This document shows positions 62,601 through 64,000 of a stretch of DNA of 64,000 nt, one piece after another. This stretch comes from Actinomycetaceae bacterium. GTDB taxonomy: Bacteria > Actinomycetota > Actinomycetes > Actinomycetales > Actinomycetaceae. Numbering within the stretch: position 1 is the first letter of the stretch; each line of letters begins with the position of its first letter. The notes under the pieces were generated by a model that was given only the letters and a program-made list of their open reading frames with translations, ran no database searches and was not told where the DNA came from. The stretch covers positions 62,001-126,000 of the forward strand of contig JAUNHH010000004.1 in assembly GCA_030524055.1 (NCBI GenBank), given 5' to 3'. Position numbers and translations under genes: made by a program.

Positions 62601-62698
62601 GTCATTCCCCCTGGTGGAAATGGCCGTGGCGTATAGCGGTCGGCCTGGCTGTTGTGGCCTGCCTTGGTGCCGCCGTACCCGTTAGGAGGCGAGGATGA
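59597..62698 (+). CDS. Giant GT2-membrane fusion protein
   Basis: 1033 residues. Residues 1-240 form a GT-A domain: AALIVTRGVSPHLAEVLRAV, DAIVVIDAGGG, WWWILHDDSIPDPNCL (acidic site) and GTAGMLLDPAAWKEIGGFDPALGPFGDGLDLGRRL. From about 250 to 900 there are about a dozen hydrophobic spans, then an outer C-terminal domain with WQATVNGTPLETL and a last span. Large actinobacterial fusions of this type are linked to arabinogalactan or other wall-glycan synthesis. The gene lies between whiB and DUF5719 with overlaps at both ends (GTGTGA, ATGA). Two exact repeated words (61152, 61792) encode RPALV and DEGGA in loops between membrane spans. Confidence 0.82.
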   Translation: MSSVPTGTAALIVTRGVSPHLAEVLRAVSSQTLKPDAIVVIDAGGGQDTGHAPLSREALPQSILLHQSRRAATLGQAIDHAVEGNHGEFLLGARWWWILHDDSIPDPNCLASLCQTAERGRSIAAVGPKQFDADGVRLLEIGILATRSARRLERVMPGEIDQGQYDSVTDVLAVGTAGMLLDPAAWKEIGGFDPALGPFGDGLDLGRRLHCAGYRVVASPKARILHHRASLPNSYRERRRAQLYNWAKAVPWWVVTPLLISLAFVCPGRALLFLLRGEVANARDEISAWLSLISSTGHLFAARHQAARTATVPPSALRPLEISGREISERRTRIRRARREENSVAPDPQLRAARDRIRGKNAVSLASILAVTAVIGLVMWPPSQVLTAGAWGVLPSTFGDFWRVAWATWTAGGSGWNAPPDPLLPLLTLILTPLRFLGMTPTLAASWLLTLALPLSALGGWLFAARWTCARHWRILAALLWAAHPALLEAAGRGMLAPVLVHIALPFLAAAWSALLGIRPALVVEIAHEAVEIPRTRWSGAHGAAALAGLVIAGGHPLLLLPLGVLAVCLGVWRRIWAPLVCLIPGALLTAPTFAAAAQNPTSWEALLTPGGLPDAVARVSTWQLLLGVPASSASLFLDATYWVVGGLFALWALVAVAGVPQMTPLSFLARVGGIALVALAFAGGAAARAIPVGIDAGHIATAWSGTYLSIAGLLMLTAAMMGMHFSSLPIDEGGAEGEKTLTLTPMGTPLTQGLAALGCVVALLAMSALPATRGDSNDHRVYTGQSPIPAVSQQGQESERVGRVLVLSPGANWDLNVDVWRWAGPSLADASPVVRHRFLASTSDPDSAGSGVTVSSLAMALTSAPDTKVITSLALLGFDTIVVKNPEALAARVDALGRAPGLEKVGATDAGMVWRIRPEGRSPGRVHLLHSNSAMTLPSGPISVATQISVSSAPATILLSERSDPAWQATVNGTPLETLTHPDFPWMQAFAAPQSGYVQISHSPWWKWPWRIAVGLAVVACLGAAVPVRRRG
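61152..61163 (-). repeat. Repeated word, copy inside the giant GT2 gene
   Basis: Exact copy preceded by GA on the minus strand, antisense to the gene, read as Arg-Pro-Ala-Leu-Val. Confidence 0.9.
61792..61803 (+). repeat. Repeated word, second copy inside the giant GT2 gene
   Basis: Exact copy preceded by GA, read as Asp-Glu-Gly-Gly-Ala in a hydrophilic loop. Confidence 0.9.
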
Positions 62699-64000
62699 CT
62701 TACAGCCCCCGAAAATTTGCTCTCTCAAGCACCATCCTTATTGCCGCTGCCCTTGCTGGCGCGGCCAGCGTTGTTGGCGTGGGAAAGGGCGTTTCCACGC
62801 CAGAAAATGTCATCCACGCTGTGCCGTCAACAGCTGCACGAACAGAAGCGACCCTGGGCTGCCCTGGCGCAATCCTTGACCCTTTTACTGTCAGTGACGC
62901 GAATCAGCGCGCAGTGCCCTCTATGGACACTTCGCCATCGGATGCACAGTCACACAATCAGTCAGAATCTCCCGCCTCATCTGCTGCCCAGTCGGCCATG
63001 TCGGGCAGGGCAGTAGAGGCTCCCGCGTCTGGTGCGCCTGTCGATCGCCCAATGTCCGCGCGCGCAACCTCCCCAATGTCGGGGGCGCCAATGTCCGGTA
63101 CACCCTCGGCGATGTCTGGAGCTGACACTCGGGCCTCAGGTGGCGATACCGCTGCCTCGGGCGCACAAAGTGGCGCCCTCATGTGGGCATCCACCCAACC
63201 TACCCGTACCTGGAGCCCAGCCACCTCGACCTTAAGCGGAGTGCGTCATAGTGAAGGGGCACCACCAACGGGTGCTGTCATCGCTGGTTATGGTGGCGGA
63301 GAATTGCGCTCCCTGACCATTTCAGGGTGTAAAGAAGCGGCGACAGAACAATATTTTGCGATTGGCTCCACCACTCTTGGTGAAGACCTGGTCTTAACCC
63401 TTGTTAACCCATCATCGCTACCCACTCAGGTTGATATTACGGCCTTTAGCAGCATTGGCCCCATTTCGGTGCCACCTCTGGAGATTACCGTGCCCGCCGG
63501 GCAAAGTGCGGTGGTCCTGCCAGCCTCATGGATTGTGGAAGAACAGCATCCTGTCCTGAAAATTGCAGCTGATGGGCCGGGTGTTGTTGCCTGGATGCAA
63601 ACTTCAGGTATGCAAGGAGAATTGCCGCTGGGCACAGCGCGGGTTCCCTCCACAACCCCGGCGACGCAGCATGTGATCCCCGGCCTCGTTCCAGGAAAAA
63701 ATGCCACTGCCCGTGTCTTTGTTCCCGGCCCTGATCCTGCCCATGTGACCCTCAGCGTCTCGGGTGAGGATGCAACGGTCCCCCTCGGTGGGGGAGAAGC
63801 TGATATTGACCCCCAGGCGGCCCTTGATATTCCTATCGGCTCCGTTCCGAAAGGCGTATCTGCCCTTGGGGTCTCCTCAACCGTTCCCGTTGTGGTTCAG
63901 GTCCTTCACAGTGGCGAGGGCGGGGCTTTCGCTTCAACAACCTCTACCTGGGGCTCACGTGATGGTCTCAGTCCTTCAACGCCAGTGACTTCCGCGCGCC
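62695..64000 (+). CDS. DUF5719-type secreted protein (3' end missing)
   Basis: Open from ATG 62695 to the right edge without a stop, at least 435 residues. AGGAGGCGAGG stands directly before the ATG, which overlaps the previous stop (ATGA). N-terminal signal-anchor, then ATLGCPGAI (first conserved Cys). About 120 residues of Ser/Ala/Met-rich repeats follow (MSG recurring six or more times), then GELRSLTISGC and a series of strand-rich blocks, TLVNPSSLPTQVDITAFSSIG and VPAGQSAVVLPASW, as in DUF5719 proteins. The function of the family is unknown; its constant place next to whiB and wall-glycan genes suggests an envelope role. An exact repeated word at 63915 encodes GEGGA. The long MSG insert is unusual. 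Confidence 0.78.
   Translation, partial: MTYSPRKFALSSTILIAAALAGAASVVGVGKGVSTPENVIHAVPSTAARTEATLGCPGAILDPFTVSDANQRAVPSMDTSPSDAQSHNQSESPASSAAQSAMSGRAVEAPASGAPVDRPMSARATSPMSGAPMSGTPSAMSGADTRASGGDTAASGAQSGALMWASTQPTRTWSPATSTLSGVRHSEGAPPTGAVIAGYGGGELRSLTISGCKEAATEQYFAIGSTTLGEDLVLTLVNPSSLPTQVDITAFSSIGPISVPPLEITVPAGQSAVVLPASWIVEEQHPVLKIAADGPGVVAWMQTSGMQGELPLGTARVPSTTPATQHVIPGLVPGKNATARVFVPGPDPAHVTLSVSGEDATVPLGGGEADIDPQAALDIPIGSVPKGVSALGVSSTVPVVVQVLHSGEGGAFASTTSTWGSRDGLSPSTPVTSAR
63915..63926 (+). repeat. Repeated word, copy inside the DUF5719 gene
   Basis: Exact copy, preceded by GG rather than GA, read as Gly-Glu-Gly-Gly-Ala. Confidence 0.9.

Overview
This is a stretch of actinobacterial chromosome of moderately high G+C content. 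The evidence is a WhiB-type Fe-S regulator, a TIGR03089-type protein, a DUF5719-type protein, paired GlfT1/GlfT2-like galactofuranosyltransferases with UDP-galactopyranose mutase and a Wzm/Wzt exporter, frequent GTG/TTG starts and 1-8 nt gene overlaps. The style suggests Actinomycetales, perhaps Actinomycetaceae. The species cannot be named from the sequence. No rRNA, tRNA, CRISPR array, insertion sequence or prophage was recognised by eye.

Layout. 0-12 kb is housekeeping and transport: the end of an AGCS amino-acid symporter, a polytopic membrane protein, an FAH-family enzyme, a CPA1 antiporter, an NCS1 permease coupled to a purine nucleoside phosphorylase, a MalY-type C-S lyase, an orphan SUKH immunity protein and gltX. 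12-17.4 kb holds two secreted cell-wall proteins with different N-terminal domains (a lysozyme-like domain and a PGRP amidase) and the same kind of FG-GAP repeat tail. 17.4-22.6 kb is a small surface-glycan block: wecB-like epimerase, GT2, ABC exporter, GT4. 22.7-35.7 kb is a long minus-strand accessory region. It starts with an RHS/YD-repeat polymorphic toxin, followed by a tandem array of membrane-anchored Imm1-like immunity genes, a DddA-like deaminase fragment with its probable partner, two decayed genes, then DUF4291, WD40 and asparagine-synthetase-like genes. 35.9-57.6 kb is a large cell-surface polysaccharide locus: four glycosyltransferase or acyltransferase genes, UDP-sugar dehydrogenase, GlfT2, GlfT1, another GT2, glf, wzm, wzt, two DUF6541-type membrane proteins, a polyprenyl-phosphate GT2, GtrA and a second copy of the membrane protein seen at 1.2 kb. 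57.7-64 kb has a SUKH-4-like orphan, the TIGR03089/whiB divergent pair, a giant GT2-membrane fusion and a truncated DUF5719 gene.

How the genes work together. The epimerase (17.5 kb) and dehydrogenase (41.8 kb) could supply ManNAc and ManNAcA-type sugars. Glf supplies UDP-Galf to the GlfT1/GlfT2 pair. Wzm/Wzt would export a finished polymer, and GtrA, the GT2 enzymes and the acyltransferase would decorate it. The accessory region is a contact- or secretion-dependent competition locus with recombination scars.

Two features stand out. First, the word ACGAGGGCGGGGC (12-base core CGAGGGCGGGGC) is strongly over-represented: 15 exact cores plus at least 11 one-mismatch copies on both strands. It occurs inside genes in only two of six possible frames, and twice as inverted pairs forming hairpins between convergent genes. 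This is the pattern of DNA uptake sequences in Neisseria and Pasteurellaceae. Second, the immunity array carries a chimeric gene whose C-terminus matches the double-stranded-DNA cytidine deaminase DddA in motif spacing but lacks the zinc-binding histidine.
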